From positions 496,001 to 560,000 of the forward strand of contig DASPIR010000023.1 in the NCBI GenBank assembly GCA_035628995.1: a stretch of DNA of 64,000 nt, read 5' to 3'. Position numbers and translations under genes: made by a program. Below are positions 19,792 to 28,520 of this stretch, piece after piece; position 1 is the first letter of the stretch; the number at the start of each line of letters is the position of its first letter. The notes below the pieces were generated by a model. That model was not told the origin of the DNA, did not search any database, and saw only the letters and a program-made list of their open reading frames with translations. The DNA is from Clostridia bacterium (GTDB lineage: Bacteria; Bacillota; Clostridia; Lutisporales; Lutisporaceae).

Positions 19792-21711
19792 CTAGTTTTG
19801 AATGTACTTTGTTTTAATTCTTAGGGGATTAAATGCCTTTCCTTCACCTGAATAGAACTTTCCGAAGAATTCAACATACTGAAGACGGCTTGTATGCACA
19901 TATGCCCCCAGAATGCCAAGTGCTGTATTGAAGGTATGGGCTGCTATTAAAAAAGCAACCATTATTAGTTTTCCGACTAGACTACCACCCATCATAAGGC
20001 CCATAGCATTGAAAACCTGCGCTATAACGCCGGTTGCCAAACATAATGCAAATAATCGTGAATATGAAAGAACATCGCCTAAAAATCCACTAACGTTGTA
20101 TAACGCTAATAGTCCAGATGTCAACCTTTTGAAAATGTTCTTTTCAGACCTTGCATTAAAAATCACAGTACCGGCGGCACCTATGATAGCCATATACTTG
20201 CCTGCTGCAGCAAGAGGCGGCAGCGCAAGGAACATAAGTCCTGTCAATAGCATAAGCCAGAGCACTTGATCGTAGAATGCATCCAGATATTTACCTTCTC
20301 TGATGTTCATATACGCTGCGAGGAAGAAACCAGTGTAAAGATGAATTACACCCAAGGCCAAACAGAATATCAACATCTTGAGAGGTTCATCCAAAGGATT
20401 GAACCACCATGGCTTTATCTTAATCAGATCCCCGAACCAGCCTCCGAAGATTCCTCCCCAGAAAAATGTGGATATGCCTCCAAGAAACATTACCCCCATC
20501 ATCTTTTTCATACCGCCCTCCGGCTTGTATTTGTAAAGTATAAATGCCGTGGCGGCAGCAATGATTATCCCATACGCTGCATCAGTTACCATAATTCCGA
20601 AGAACAATATAAAGAATGGGGTCATAAAAATATTGGGGTCTATGCCCCTCGGATTCGGCAAACTGTACATCTCTGTTATCAACTCAAAGGGCTGAACAAG
20701 CTTCGGATTATTCAGAAGCACCGGTATGTCATCCTCATCATTCGGATCCTCAAACTGAATGGTATACTTATCAGTTATACCATCTAAGAGCCGGATCATA
20801 TCATCAGAATACTTTTCAGGTATCCATCCGCGAAGCATGAAGGTTTTATCAGTTTTACCAAAATCCTTCACGACGCTGCTCTTATCCTTTTCTATTGAGA
20901 ACAAATCAAAAATAATTTCAAGGAAGTCTATTTCTGATACCATTCCCTCTGCCTGTTTTGCCAGTTCTATCTTCTTTTTCTCAATCTCTTCTATCTCTCC
21001 AGTCAGCCTTTTTATGTTTTCCTTAGGAGTTCCTGAGAACTCGCTGAAGGTCACTTTAGTCCAGCCGGACTGTTTGAGAAGCTGTAGCATTCTCTCTTCA
21101 CATATATGATGATAAACAACCATCATGTATGTATTTTCCTTTTCGCTGCTTACTTTTTCAAGATATGCTTCGAGGTTTTCATTTTGAATTGAAGTACTGA
21201 ACTCTTCCACATATTTTGTAGGCATAAAGCCTATTATTGTACTTGTATTCTGTGTACTGCCAATGTCCTCGACGTTCATTTCCATTGGTATCCACGGGTT
21301 GAGCTGAGCTATGGTATTGTTGAGCTTTGTTTCAACACTCTTAAACTCTGTGAATTTACTGTCTATACCCCTGCAGTTTTCGTATATTTCATGCAGTTTT
21401 TCTTCATTTCCGAGGTACTTATTGCGCTGTATCTCATCTACTTGAACCTTCGATGCAAACATAGACTTTTTTGTCTTATTGAATTTTCCTAAAAAATCAA
21501 GTGAATATTTTACTTGTGAAAGCTTTGTCTCCAGCTTGCTCACTGCTTCAGTGTCACTGTCTAGCTGTAACCCCTCAAATCCTTGTTCAGCAATTTGTTC
21601 TTCAAGGTTTACTACCTGTAGGTTACCGAATTTCTGAAGGCTCTTAACTATGGCATTCCTTTCAGACTGGAGAGCTATCATGGTGACTTTCTTCATTTTA
21701 ACTATTGCCAT
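19792..21711 (-). CDS. ntpI: V-type ATPase subunit I (a-type stator membrane subunit)
   Basis: Provides the ion half-channels. The 639-residue protein has an N-terminal cytoplasmic half with coiled coils (about 40-130 and 220-260) and a C-terminal half with seven to eight helices. The helix DVLSYSRLFALCLATGVIAQ carries the essential Arg facing the proteolipid glutamate; AAHTFNTALGILGAYVHTSRLQYVEFFGKFY is split over the last conserved segment. Its start overlaps the preceding small stalk gene by 14 bases. Confidence 0.95.
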   Translation of the reverse strand: MAIVKMKKVTMIALQSERNAIVKSLQKFGNLQVVNLEEQIAEQGFEGLQLDSDTEAVSKLETKLSQVKYSLDFLGKFNKTKKSMFASKVQVDEIQRNKYLGNEEKLHEIYENCRGIDSKFTEFKSVETKLNNTIAQLNPWIPMEMNVEDIGSTQNTSTIIGFMPTKYVEEFSTSIQNENLEAYLEKVSSEKENTYMMVVYHHICEERMLQLLKQSGWTKVTFSEFSGTPKENIKRLTGEIEEIEKKKIELAKQAEGMVSEIDFLEIIFDLFSIEKDKSSVVKDFGKTDKTFMLRGWIPEKYSDDMIRLLDGITDKYTIQFEDPNDEDDIPVLLNNPKLVQPFELITEMYSLPNPRGIDPNIFMTPFFILFFGIMVTDAAYGIIIAAATAFILYKYKPEGGMKKMMGVMFLGGISTFFWGGIFGGWFGDLIKIKPWWFNPLDEPLKMLIFCLALGVIHLYTGFFLAAYMNIREGKYLDAFYDQVLWLMLLTGLMFLALPPLAAAGKYMAIIGAAGTVIFNARSEKNIFKRLTSGLLALYNVSGFLGDVLSYSRLFALCLATGVIAQVFNAMGLMMGGSLVGKLIMVAFLIAAHTFNTALGILGAYVHTSRLQYVEFFGKFYSGEGKAFNPLRIKTKYIQN

Positions 21712-22024
21712 TCATTTTCACAATCCTCTCCATCACCAGATTCACTGCGTCCTCCATTTTTTCTGCAGCTTTGCGCTTCAATTCCTGACACTTTTCGTTA
21801 TTCTGCATTTTCCTGCTGTCAGCTTCCTGATAAGCCTCCTTCTCTGCTGCCTCAAGCTGCTGCCTGCCCTTAAGAAGCTCCTGATCTTCAGCTGCTTTAA
21901 TAACTCTGGCAGCCTCATCTTCTGCGCGTAGTAAAAGGTCCTTGGCTTTCTGGTGTGCTGACTTTAGCTTTTCTTCTGCAGCACGCTCTGTTTCTTTGAT
22001 TTCTTTAATGATTTCTGTCGTCAA
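21698..22024 (-). CDS. ntpF: V-type ATPase subunit G/H-like (peripheral stalk)
   Basis: First gene of the operon. A protein of about 108 residues, almost entirely a charged Ala/Glu/Lys helix with heptad spacing (EEKLKSAHQKAKDLLLRAED), the partner of subunit E in the peripheral stalk. There is no in-frame ATG near the start. A TTG at 22024 follows GGTGAGG, and another TTG seven codons upstream (22045) is possible. The position, size and coiled-coil character support the assignment. Confidence 0.85.
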   Translation of the reverse strand: MTTEIIKEIKETERAAEEKLKSAHQKAKDLLLRAEDEAARVIKAAEDQELLKGRQQLEAAEKEAYQEADSRKMQNNEKCQELKRKAAEKMEDAVNLVMERIVKMNGNS

Positions 22025-22228
22025 ATGCCTCACCACCTCTTTCAAAACTTATATTAACACTACAGAATTAATAATTATAAATGCGAAAAATTCCTCTCAA
22101 GTTTAATTCGTTAAAAATGGTTAAATTCCTTCAATAAAATTTTAATACATATTAGAATATTTATAAAATTGAAAATGCGTCAAATATTATAAAATTATCA
22201 GTTTAACGCCCTCTTATTCACGCTATCT

Positions 22229-22873
22229 TCAATTATTGTTAAAAAAGTCACAATGTAAAGCTACTGGACACTGCCCACATTTTGGTTTTTTGGCATCGCA
22301 TATGGCTCGACCGTGATATACCAAGCAGTTGCTGAATGCTGTCCAGTCATTTTCTGGTAGTAACTCCATAAGATCATACTCAATCTTCTCAGGATCTTCC
22401 TTATCCGTCAAACCTATCCTGTTCGACAATCTTTTACAGTGAGTATCAACAATTATTCCAGGAATGCCAAATATATTGCTTAATACCACATTAGCTGTCT
22501 TTCGGCCTACTCCCGGCAGACTCAGCAGATCCTCCATATTGTTCGGTACTTTCCCGCCGAAGTCCTTAATGAGTTTCTTGCAGCAGCCAATAATATTCTT
22601 TGTCTTATTTCTGTAAAAGCCTGTGGATTTTATATCCTGCTCCAGCTCTTCAGGATTGGCATCCGCATAATCATTCACTGATGTATATTTCTTAAAAAGG
22701 TCTTTTGTCACAATGTTTACTCTTGCATCTGTGCATTGAGCCGCAAGTATCGTAGAAATCACCAGCTGAAGAGGCTCCTTATAGTCTAAAGAGCAGGTTG
22801 CTTCAGGATAGATATTATACAATATTGCTGAAATTTCCTTAGCTCTGCTTCTCAGTTCATCTATGCTTCTCAT
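22229..22873 (-). CDS. nth: Endonuclease III (DNA glycosylase/AP lyase)
   Basis: Removes oxidised pyrimidines from DNA. The 214-residue protein has the helix-hairpin-helix LPGVGRKTANVV with catalytic Lys125, the catalytic aspartate in VDTHCKRLSNR (Asp143) and the C-terminal iron-sulfur loop Cys192-x6-Cys199-x2-Cys202-x5-Cys208. The ATG overlaps the end of polX by 17 bases, so both repair genes form one unit. Confidence 0.96.
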   Translation of the reverse strand: MRSIDELRSRAKEISAILYNIYPEATCSLDYKEPLQLVISTILAAQCTDARVNIVTKDLFKKYTSVNDYADANPEELEQDIKSTGFYRNKTKNIIGCCKKLIKDFGGKVPNNMEDLLSLPGVGRKTANVVLSNIFGIPGIIVDTHCKRLSNRIGLTDKEDPEKIEYDLMELLPENDWTAFSNCLVYHGRAICDAKKPKCGQCPVALHCDFFNNN

Positions 22874-24587
22874 ATTTTACCCCCTCCAAAAATCTCTCCA
22901 TCTCTGCTATATCCATGGTATTTATGACATCCTGCTTTTCCAGCCAGCCCTTTCTTGCGATGCCCACGCCATAAGATATATTGCTTAATCCTTGAATACT
23001 GTGCGCATCGGTGTTAATAGATATCTTTACACCCTTTTCCTTGGCATATTTCAAATTCCTCCAGTCCAAGTCCAGCCTGTGAGGATCTGCGTTAATCTCA
23101 ACCACCTTGCCATATTCTGCTGCAGCATCTATCACCGCATTGATATCCAATTCATATTCTTCCCTGGCTAGAAGTATTCTACCCGTGGGGTGGGCTAGCA
23201 TTATAGTATACCTGTTCTTCAAAGCATTTACAAGTCTTTCTGTCATTCTATCTTTTTCCATTTTAAAATTTGAGTGCACCGCTGCAATGACAAAATCAAA
23301 AAGCTTCAATACCTCATCATCATAATCAAGAGAACCATCAGGCAGTATGTCCGACTCAATCCCTTTAAAAACCCTGAAATTCTTATGTCTCTGATTTATT
23401 GCATCAATTTCTTCCACCTGCCGCTTTACCTCATCGATATTCAGACCTCTTGCATAATAAGCAGCTCTGCTGTGATCAGTTATACCTATATATTGAAATC
23501 CCAGCCTTATTGCCTCCTCAACCATTTCTTCAATGCTGCCGGAGCCGTCGCTGTAAACGGTATGCATATGAAAAGTGCCCTTAATATCTTTCCTTGTCAA
23601 AAGCTCAGGCAATTCCTCTTTTTCTGCGGCTTCAATCTCACCAGTGTTCTCTCTTAGTTCCGGTGGTATATATCGTAATCCCAATACCCTGTATATTTCT
23701 TCTTCACTATTGCAGGGTAAAAGCTCTTCACCTCTGAAAAGTCCATACTCATTCACCTTTATTCCCATTGCCTTTGCTCTATGCCTAATAGCCGTGTTGT
23801 GCTCCTTGCTTCCTGTGAAATGGTTAAGTGCGTATGGAAATTCTTTGATGTCTACTACCCTCAAATCCATATTGATGCCACTCTTGAGCCTGACTGTAGA
23901 CTTTGTTTCACCCTTTGAAACAACTTCCTCAACCTGGGGTAGTGAGGTGTAATAATCCATCAGCTTTGCAGGCTGGGTAGTACTGGCAACTATGTCTATG
24001 TCCTTGACTACTTCTTTCCTCCTTCGCAGGCTTCCTCCAAGGTCACATTCCTTTGTAATAGGATTGGCCAGCAGCGTTTCCTTTACCGCCATTGCTTCCT
24101 GATATACATCTCCAAAGAGATGTTGACCTTTATAGGTCTTCACATGCATAATGCCTTTTAATATATTTTCCTGGGTCTTTTTACCGAAGCCTGCAAGCGA
24201 TAGGAGCCGATTCTCTATGCATGCGTATTCAAGCTCTCCGATAGATTTTACATCCAGTTTCTCATAGAGCACCTTCACCTTTTTGGGTCCCACTCCAGGT
24301 ATCGTAAGCATTTCTAATAATCCTACAGGAATAGACTTCTTAAGCTCTTCGTAATATTCCAGCCGTCCTGTTGTCACAAGCTCAGTGAGCTTTTCGGTTA
24401 TGGCCTTACCTACACCCTTTATGTCATCCAGCTTTCCTTCATTTATATAACTCTTCAGGTCCCCGTCCAAAAGCTCTATTGACCTGGCAGCATTGACATA
24501 CGCTTTAATCTTGAATGGATTTTCCCCTTTTAGATCCAGTAGCAGTGCGATTTCCTCTAAAATCTGTACTATATCTCTTTTATCCAT
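22857..24587 (-). CDS. polX: DNA polymerase/3'-5' exonuclease PolX
   Basis: Family X repair polymerase fused to a PHP phosphoesterase. The 576 residues hold helix-hairpin-helix regions (about 50-110), the nucleotidyltransferase site GGSLRRRKEVVKDIDIV with Asp196 and Asp198 and a third acidic residue at Asp241, and the PHP domain from about 335 (FHMHTVYSDGSGSIEEMV, His340/His342/Asp347; later AHPTGR and INTDAHS). It performs gap-filling base-excision repair and pairs naturally with nth directly downstream. Confidence 0.95.
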   Translation of the reverse strand: MDKRDIVQILEEIALLLDLKGENPFKIKAYVNAARSIELLDGDLKSYINEGKLDDIKGVGKAITEKLTELVTTGRLEYYEELKKSIPVGLLEMLTIPGVGPKKVKVLYEKLDVKSIGELEYACIENRLLSLAGFGKKTQENILKGIMHVKTYKGQHLFGDVYQEAMAVKETLLANPITKECDLGGSLRRRKEVVKDIDIVASTTQPAKLMDYYTSLPQVEEVVSKGETKSTVRLKSGINMDLRVVDIKEFPYALNHFTGSKEHNTAIRHRAKAMGIKVNEYGLFRGEELLPCNSEEEIYRVLGLRYIPPELRENTGEIEAAEKEELPELLTRKDIKGTFHMHTVYSDGSGSIEEMVEEAIRLGFQYIGITDHSRAAYYARGLNIDEVKRQVEEIDAINQRHKNFRVFKGIESDILPDGSLDYDDEVLKLFDFVIAAVHSNFKMEKDRMTERLVNALKNRYTIMLAHPTGRILLAREEYELDINAVIDAAAEYGKVVEINADPHRLDLDWRNLKYAKEKGVKISINTDAHSIQGLSNISYGVGIARKGWLEKQDVINTMDIAEMERFLEGVKYEKHR

Positions 24588-24737
24588 ATATTTCTCCCGG
24601 AATCAATCTTCCCGCCGTTTTAATCATATAGCTTTATTCTACCAAATATATTACAACTAATACCATCTCTAATTGTGACTTTAAAAACATAATAATATGC
24701 ACAAGTATATCAATATTGATATAATATTCCTATAGAG

Positions 24738-24824
24738 ATCGCGGAAAAATCTTAAAGGAATTATTTTACTTTCCGCGATGTACACTAATGAAACAAAAGT
24801 GAGAAATACGATTTCGCATTTTGT
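24738..24824. repeat. Two-hairpin repeat element, copy 1
   Basis: ATCGCGGAAA and TTTCCGCGAT form a 10-bp stem (24738-24779); then an imperfect hairpin ends in CGCATTTTGT. The same layout and much of the sequence recur at 45084-45167. It lies in the 284-base divergent gap between polX and the radical SAM gene, which otherwise shows only AT-rich promoter-like DNA. Confidence 0.75.
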
Positions 24825-24871
24825 ATAGGTTATGACAAAACTTAATCAAAAAGACTTTTAGGAGGCCCCTC

Positions 24872-26644
24872 ATGCAAAAAAAGATATTGCTAAGTGCAGT
24901 TAACGCCAAATATATACACTCCAACCTTGCTATAAGATATTTGAAAAAATACTGTGAAGCTCAAATAGAAGGAATTAACATAGCTGAGTTCAGTATAAAT
25001 GACAACATAAACAACATCCTAAAGCAGCTGTATAACTCCGGTGCTGATATATACGGCTTCTCCTGCTATATATGGAACATCAGCCTGATGCGCAGTATTT
25101 GCAGCAGTCTGAAAAAAGCCAAGCCTGATGCTGTAATCATATTGGGAGGTCCCGAGGTCTCTTATGATTCCGCAAGCATCCTTAGGGATAATCCATTTAT
25201 AGATTATGTAGTTGTAGGAGAAGGTGAAGAAACACTGCTTGACTTGCTTGGCTGCATCACAGATGGTAAGTGTAATATCTCCAGCATACCCGGAATAGCT
25301 TACAGAGAAGGAGCAAATGTTGTCATCAACCAGAAAAGACCTCTTATTGCTTGCTTAGATGCAATCCCCTTTCCTTATGACAGCTTTGATGAATTTGAGA
25401 ATAAGATTGTCTACTATGAGACCAGCAGGGGTTGCCCCTTTAACTGCCAGTACTGCCTTTCCTCCACAATACACGGGGTAAGGTATCTTTCAATAGATAG
25501 AATCAGACAAGATATAAAAGGCTTTATAAACGCAGGGGTAAGACAGGTTAAGCTGGTTGACAGGACCTTTAACTGTGATATTGACCGTTCCATAGAAATT
25601 ATGCAATATATAATGGAGCTAAAGTCCACAACCAACTTTCATTTTGAAATAGCTGCCGACCTTATTAATGAGCGCTTCCTGCAAACAGTTGAAAAAGCCC
25701 CTGAGGGTATGTTCCAATTTGAAATAGGAGTTCAATCCACCAACCCAATGACTCTATCCGAAATAGACAGAACAATGAATTTTGGCAAGGTGGGACAAAA
25801 TGTACGCAAGCTCTTAGCCTTTAAGAATGCTCATATCCACCTGGACCTTATTGCCGGACTTCCATATGAGGATATTAAAAGCTTTGAGAAATCCTTCAAT
25901 GATGTGTATGACTTTAAGCCCGATATGCTCCAGCTTGGTTTTTTGAAGCTATTGAAGGGTTCTGGCATAAGAGAAAGCTGCGTCGAATACGGTATGGAGC
26001 ATCACGACTTTCCTCCCTATGAGGTAATAAGTACTAAATGGTTGTCTTACAAAGAGCTTCTTGTGTTAAAGGATATCGAGAATGTACTTGAGCAATATTA
26101 CAACAGCGGGAGATTCAAGCACACACTGGATTTCTTACTTATGTCGCTTGCAGTCACTCCCTTTGACTTTTATCACAGACTGTCAGACTATTGGAACTCC
26201 AAAGGGCACTTCAATTCATCAAAGGGTGTAAGTGAGCTCTATACGATTTTGAAACATTTTGTCGCTGATCAATACGCGGGAAGGCTCGATTCCGCGGGAT
26301 GCAGCCTGCTGAATGAGTACCTCAAGCTGGATTGGCTGCTATACAGCAGGAGCGGCAGCATGCCTGAGTCAATTGACAGATATAACCATGCATTACTAAA
26401 AGATAGGCTGCAGGAATATTTGAATGACAGCGTCATTAATATGGAAGGCTTTGAGGAATACAAGAATATGCCCATGCGTGAATTATTGAAGCATATAGGA
26501 TATGAGGTATTCGCTTGGAATATTTTTGGCATTACCCCCTCTCCAGATGAGACCGCGATGTTCTATAAATTAAACCAGAAAACAAACAGAAAGAATCCTT
26601 TTTTCATCATCCTTCCCCTTAAGGAAATTATTCATAAGGGATAA
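24872..26644 (+). CDS. B12-binding-domain radical SAM protein (DUF4080-like)
   Basis: A 590-residue protein. Residues 1-130 form a cobalamin-binding-like Rossmann domain (LSAVNAKYIHSNLAIRYLKK, VIILGGPEVSYDS, VVVGEGEETLLDLL). The radical SAM core follows with SRGCPFNCQYC (Cys188, Cys192, Cys195 for the 4Fe-4S cluster), FQFEIGVQSTNP and DLIAGLPYED. The C-terminal 200 residues fit the DUF4080 extension found in this clade. AGGAGG is placed correctly before the ATG. The substrate is unknown. It may be transcribed with the ferritin-like gene 75 bases downstream. Confidence 0.85.
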   Translation: MQKKILLSAVNAKYIHSNLAIRYLKKYCEAQIEGINIAEFSINDNINNILKQLYNSGADIYGFSCYIWNISLMRSICSSLKKAKPDAVIILGGPEVSYDSASILRDNPFIDYVVVGEGEETLLDLLGCITDGKCNISSIPGIAYREGANVVINQKRPLIACLDAIPFPYDSFDEFENKIVYYETSRGCPFNCQYCLSSTIHGVRYLSIDRIRQDIKGFINAGVRQVKLVDRTFNCDIDRSIEIMQYIMELKSTTNFHFEIAADLINERFLQTVEKAPEGMFQFEIGVQSTNPMTLSEIDRTMNFGKVGQNVRKLLAFKNAHIHLDLIAGLPYEDIKSFEKSFNDVYDFKPDMLQLGFLKLLKGSGIRESCVEYGMEHHDFPPYEVISTKWLSYKELLVLKDIENVLEQYYNSGRFKHTLDFLLMSLAVTPFDFYHRLSDYWNSKGHFNSSKGVSELYTILKHFVADQYAGRLDSAGCSLLNEYLKLDWLLYSRSGSMPESIDRYNHALLKDRLQEYLNDSVINMEGFEEYKNMPMRELLKHIGYEVFAWNIFGITPSPDETAMFYKLNQKTNRKNPFFIILPLKEIIHKG

Positions 26645-26718
26645 TAGATTCCTAGAGTCAACTTTGCATCTTTCCACGCATACAATGTAATAGTCACTAT
26701 TTAAAGGGGGCAAGTGCA

Positions 26719-27165
26719 TTGTATAATAATATCCATGGCAGTAACAGCAATTACGGAGATTATGATAGAAAGCTTATAGATTTACTCAGGGAAGCGATGC
26801 TAGATGAGCGGAAGGATCACAGGAAATACAGAAAAATGATGGAAATGACTGATAATAAAGAAATAATAGCGCAAATAAATTATGCTTACGAGGATGAAGC
26901 CAAGCATTATGATATGTTCCAAGAAATTTACGAAGAGCTTGCCGGTACCGACATTCAGGTTCAGCTTCCTGAGCAGGAGCATCTGGGCAGATTTATAGAT
27001 GCTATAAAGTCAAGCATCAATGGAGAACTTGAAGCAGTTGAGCTGTATAGGGAAATTAGGGCAATGCTCCGAGGGAAAAAATATAGGGATATGTTGTATG
27101 AAATAATTACTGACGAGCAGGAGCATGCGACAAGGTTTGTATATCTATATGCAATGTTAAGATAA
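26719..27165 (+). CDS. Ferritin-like / rubrerythrin-type protein
   Basis: A 148-residue four-helix protein. An Asn/Tyr-rich N-terminus (1-15) is followed by carboxylate-rich helices with DERKDHRKYRKM, EDEAKHYDMF and DEQEHATRFVYLY. The repeated E/D-x-x-H pattern is that of a di-iron ferritin-like domain. The start is TTG with AAAGGGGG upstream, since no ATG precedes the conserved part. Similar small proteins occur in spore-formers; the function, probably iron or peroxide related, is not established. It ends at a strong terminator. Confidence 0.75.
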   Translation: MYNNIHGSNSNYGDYDRKLIDLLREAMLDERKDHRKYRKMMEMTDNKEIIAQINYAYEDEAKHYDMFQEIYEELAGTDIQVQLPEQEHLGRFIDAIKSSINGELEAVELYREIRAMLRGKKYRDMLYEIITDEQEHATRFVYLYAMLR

Positions 27166-27194
27166 AAGGGTCCGGAATCACCGGGCCCTTATTT
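27164..27194. terminator. Terminator between converging genes
   Basis: Stem AAGGGTCCGG / CCGGGCCCTT around AATCA, with A and T runs on either side, overlaps the end of the ferritin-like gene and precedes the stop of the converging small gene. Confidence 0.85.
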
Positions 27195-27200
27195 AATGCC

Positions 27201-27521
27201 TTATGCCCTGGTAATATCCCCGTCAGTTTTTTCTCCTCCATAATATGCATCACCTGTTATATTTACGTAGCCTACTATTTTATTGTCATATATCAATCGG
27301 CTCTTGTCCTCGTCAAAGCTGTCCCTGTTATTCTTGTAATCTGATGCGTATTGGGGCAGCACCAAAGTGTAGTCTATGGCGCATGCGCTTGGGTGAGCCT
27401 TTTTATCCACTATTTCATATTCATTGTTATCGTTGAATAGCTTATCAACCTTTACCTTCTGTCCTACCTCCAACTGTTCTATATTTTTTTCGGCATCATT
27501 GCTGATATTCACATCCGACAT
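27201..27521 (-). CDS. Small acidic protein of unknown function
   Basis: 106 residues, not recognised. It starts SDVNISNDAEKNIEQLEVGQ, is rich in Asp, Asn, Lys and Tyr, has no membrane segment or signal, and ends with TGDAYYGGEKTDGDITRA. The frame is open 25 codons further upstream, but GGAG eight bases before the ATG at 27521 decides the start. It follows the phospholipase-like gene by 89 bases on the same strand. Charge and length are compatible with a cytosolic or spore-associated protein; no function is assigned. Confidence 0.65.
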   Translation of the reverse strand: MSDVNISNDAEKNIEQLEVGQKVKVDKLFNDNNEYEIVDKKAHPSACAIDYTLVLPQYASDYKNNRDSFDEDKSRLIYDNKIVGYVNITGDAYYGGEKTDGDITRA

Positions 27522-27610
27522 CCAATCATCTCCTATCTTTCGTCTAATGTTTTTATATTTAACCAAATACCAATATTTATTCAAAAAACCTCGCACCCCG
27601 CAACCTGAAC

Positions 27611-28309
27611 TTATTCATTTATTCTGTTGTAGAAGTTCAACAGACACCCTGCCGTTGTTTGCTGTGCCAAGGGAAAGGTCTTGTTGGCGATTCTGAAAAA
27701 TTTGTCTTCAGGATTTTTTATTAATGAGTATTTCTTGTGTGCTGTAATTGCTATCTTTGAATTTGATTCGATATAGTCATTGGGGTTGTCATAGTAGATT
27801 CCCCCCTTTGAAACTGAATAATGGAGAAAATCATCATGAACCTTGTGAATCCATTGTTCATACTTCCTATGGCTTTTTAAGAGCTTAACGTTCCCATGCT
27901 GCGGAATTGTTGAATCCTGAATCAAATGCACAGCTGCACCAAGATAGAACATTGCTTTATCCTTATCTCCACAATCCCAATGTACAAGCGCACATCCGTA
28001 ATACTTCTGAAACCTTTGCTTTGACGACTTGCAGCCATATAATCCCCTGTGAGTGTATGGATTGTAGAAATGCTCCCTGCTCTTAAAGTCCTGATCTACC
28101 CACACAGCCCCGTCATTCAGGCAACCCTTGTTCAAGGTATATAACTCATATGCCTCTTGAAATCCATCATTCTTAAGTATTTCAATAGCTTGCTCATTAA
28201 TAAAGACATGAACCTCGCACAAGGTCTTTTTGAATACCTTTTTTAACGGATTGACAGCCCATAATATCGTCTTGAATGTTTTCCCATAGGCTCTTTCAAT
28301 AACGTCCAT
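27611..28309 (-). CDS. Zinc-dependent phospholipase C-fold protein without signal peptide
   Basis: A 232-residue protein of the alpha-toxin/PC-PLC fold (PF00882 type). In order: EVHVFINEQAIEIL (His34), WVDQDFKSREHFYNP (Asp73 or Asp71, His80), FYLGAAVHLIQDSTIPQHGN (His128, Asp132, His138) and HRKYEQW (His147, Glu151). These match the zinc ligands of clostridial phospholipase C except the N-terminal Trp, which secreted enzymes create by signal cleavage. Start 28309 follows GGAG; the frame is open 45 more codons but those are hydrophilic, so no signal peptide exists either way. Activity is uncertain. Confidence 0.8.
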   Translation of the reverse strand: MDVIERAYGKTFKTILWAVNPLKKVFKKTLCEVHVFINEQAIEILKNDGFQEAYELYTLNKGCLNDGAVWVDQDFKSREHFYNPYTHRGLYGCKSSKQRFQKYYGCALVHWDCGDKDKAMFYLGAAVHLIQDSTIPQHGNVKLLKSHRKYEQWIHKVHDDFLHYSVSKGGIYYDNPNDYIESNSKIAITAHKKYSLIKNPEDKFFRIANKTFPLAQQTTAGCLLNFYNRINE

Positions 28310-28520
28310 TCTTTCATCTCCTGACTTAATTTTGCTATAGCATGCTCGCTCATAATCATATGAAACTCTTTTTTTATAGCTTTTGCATATTTTGCCCCCT
28401 TTATTATGCTGTTTATATTGTTCGTCTTTACAATTTTTTTTCAAAAAGCTATAATTATATAGAATATTATTTCATTTATGTCTAATTTCATAATGATAGT
28501 ATATTAACAGGAGGTATGTT

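Noticed and set aside
20266-20787. 173-codon plus-strand frame
   Set aside because: Antisense to the V-ATPase I subunit and without a ribosome site.
26645-26718. Sigma-A promoter before the ferritin-like gene (TTGCAT and TACAAT)
   Set aside because: The spacing between the two boxes is about 11 bases, too short for a sigma-A promoter.
27589-27602. Possible CRISPR-like or tandem repeat in the gap before the small acidic gene
   Set aside because: Only two heptamers; no spacers and no cas genes anywhere in the window. It is kept only as a relative of the heptamer arrays.
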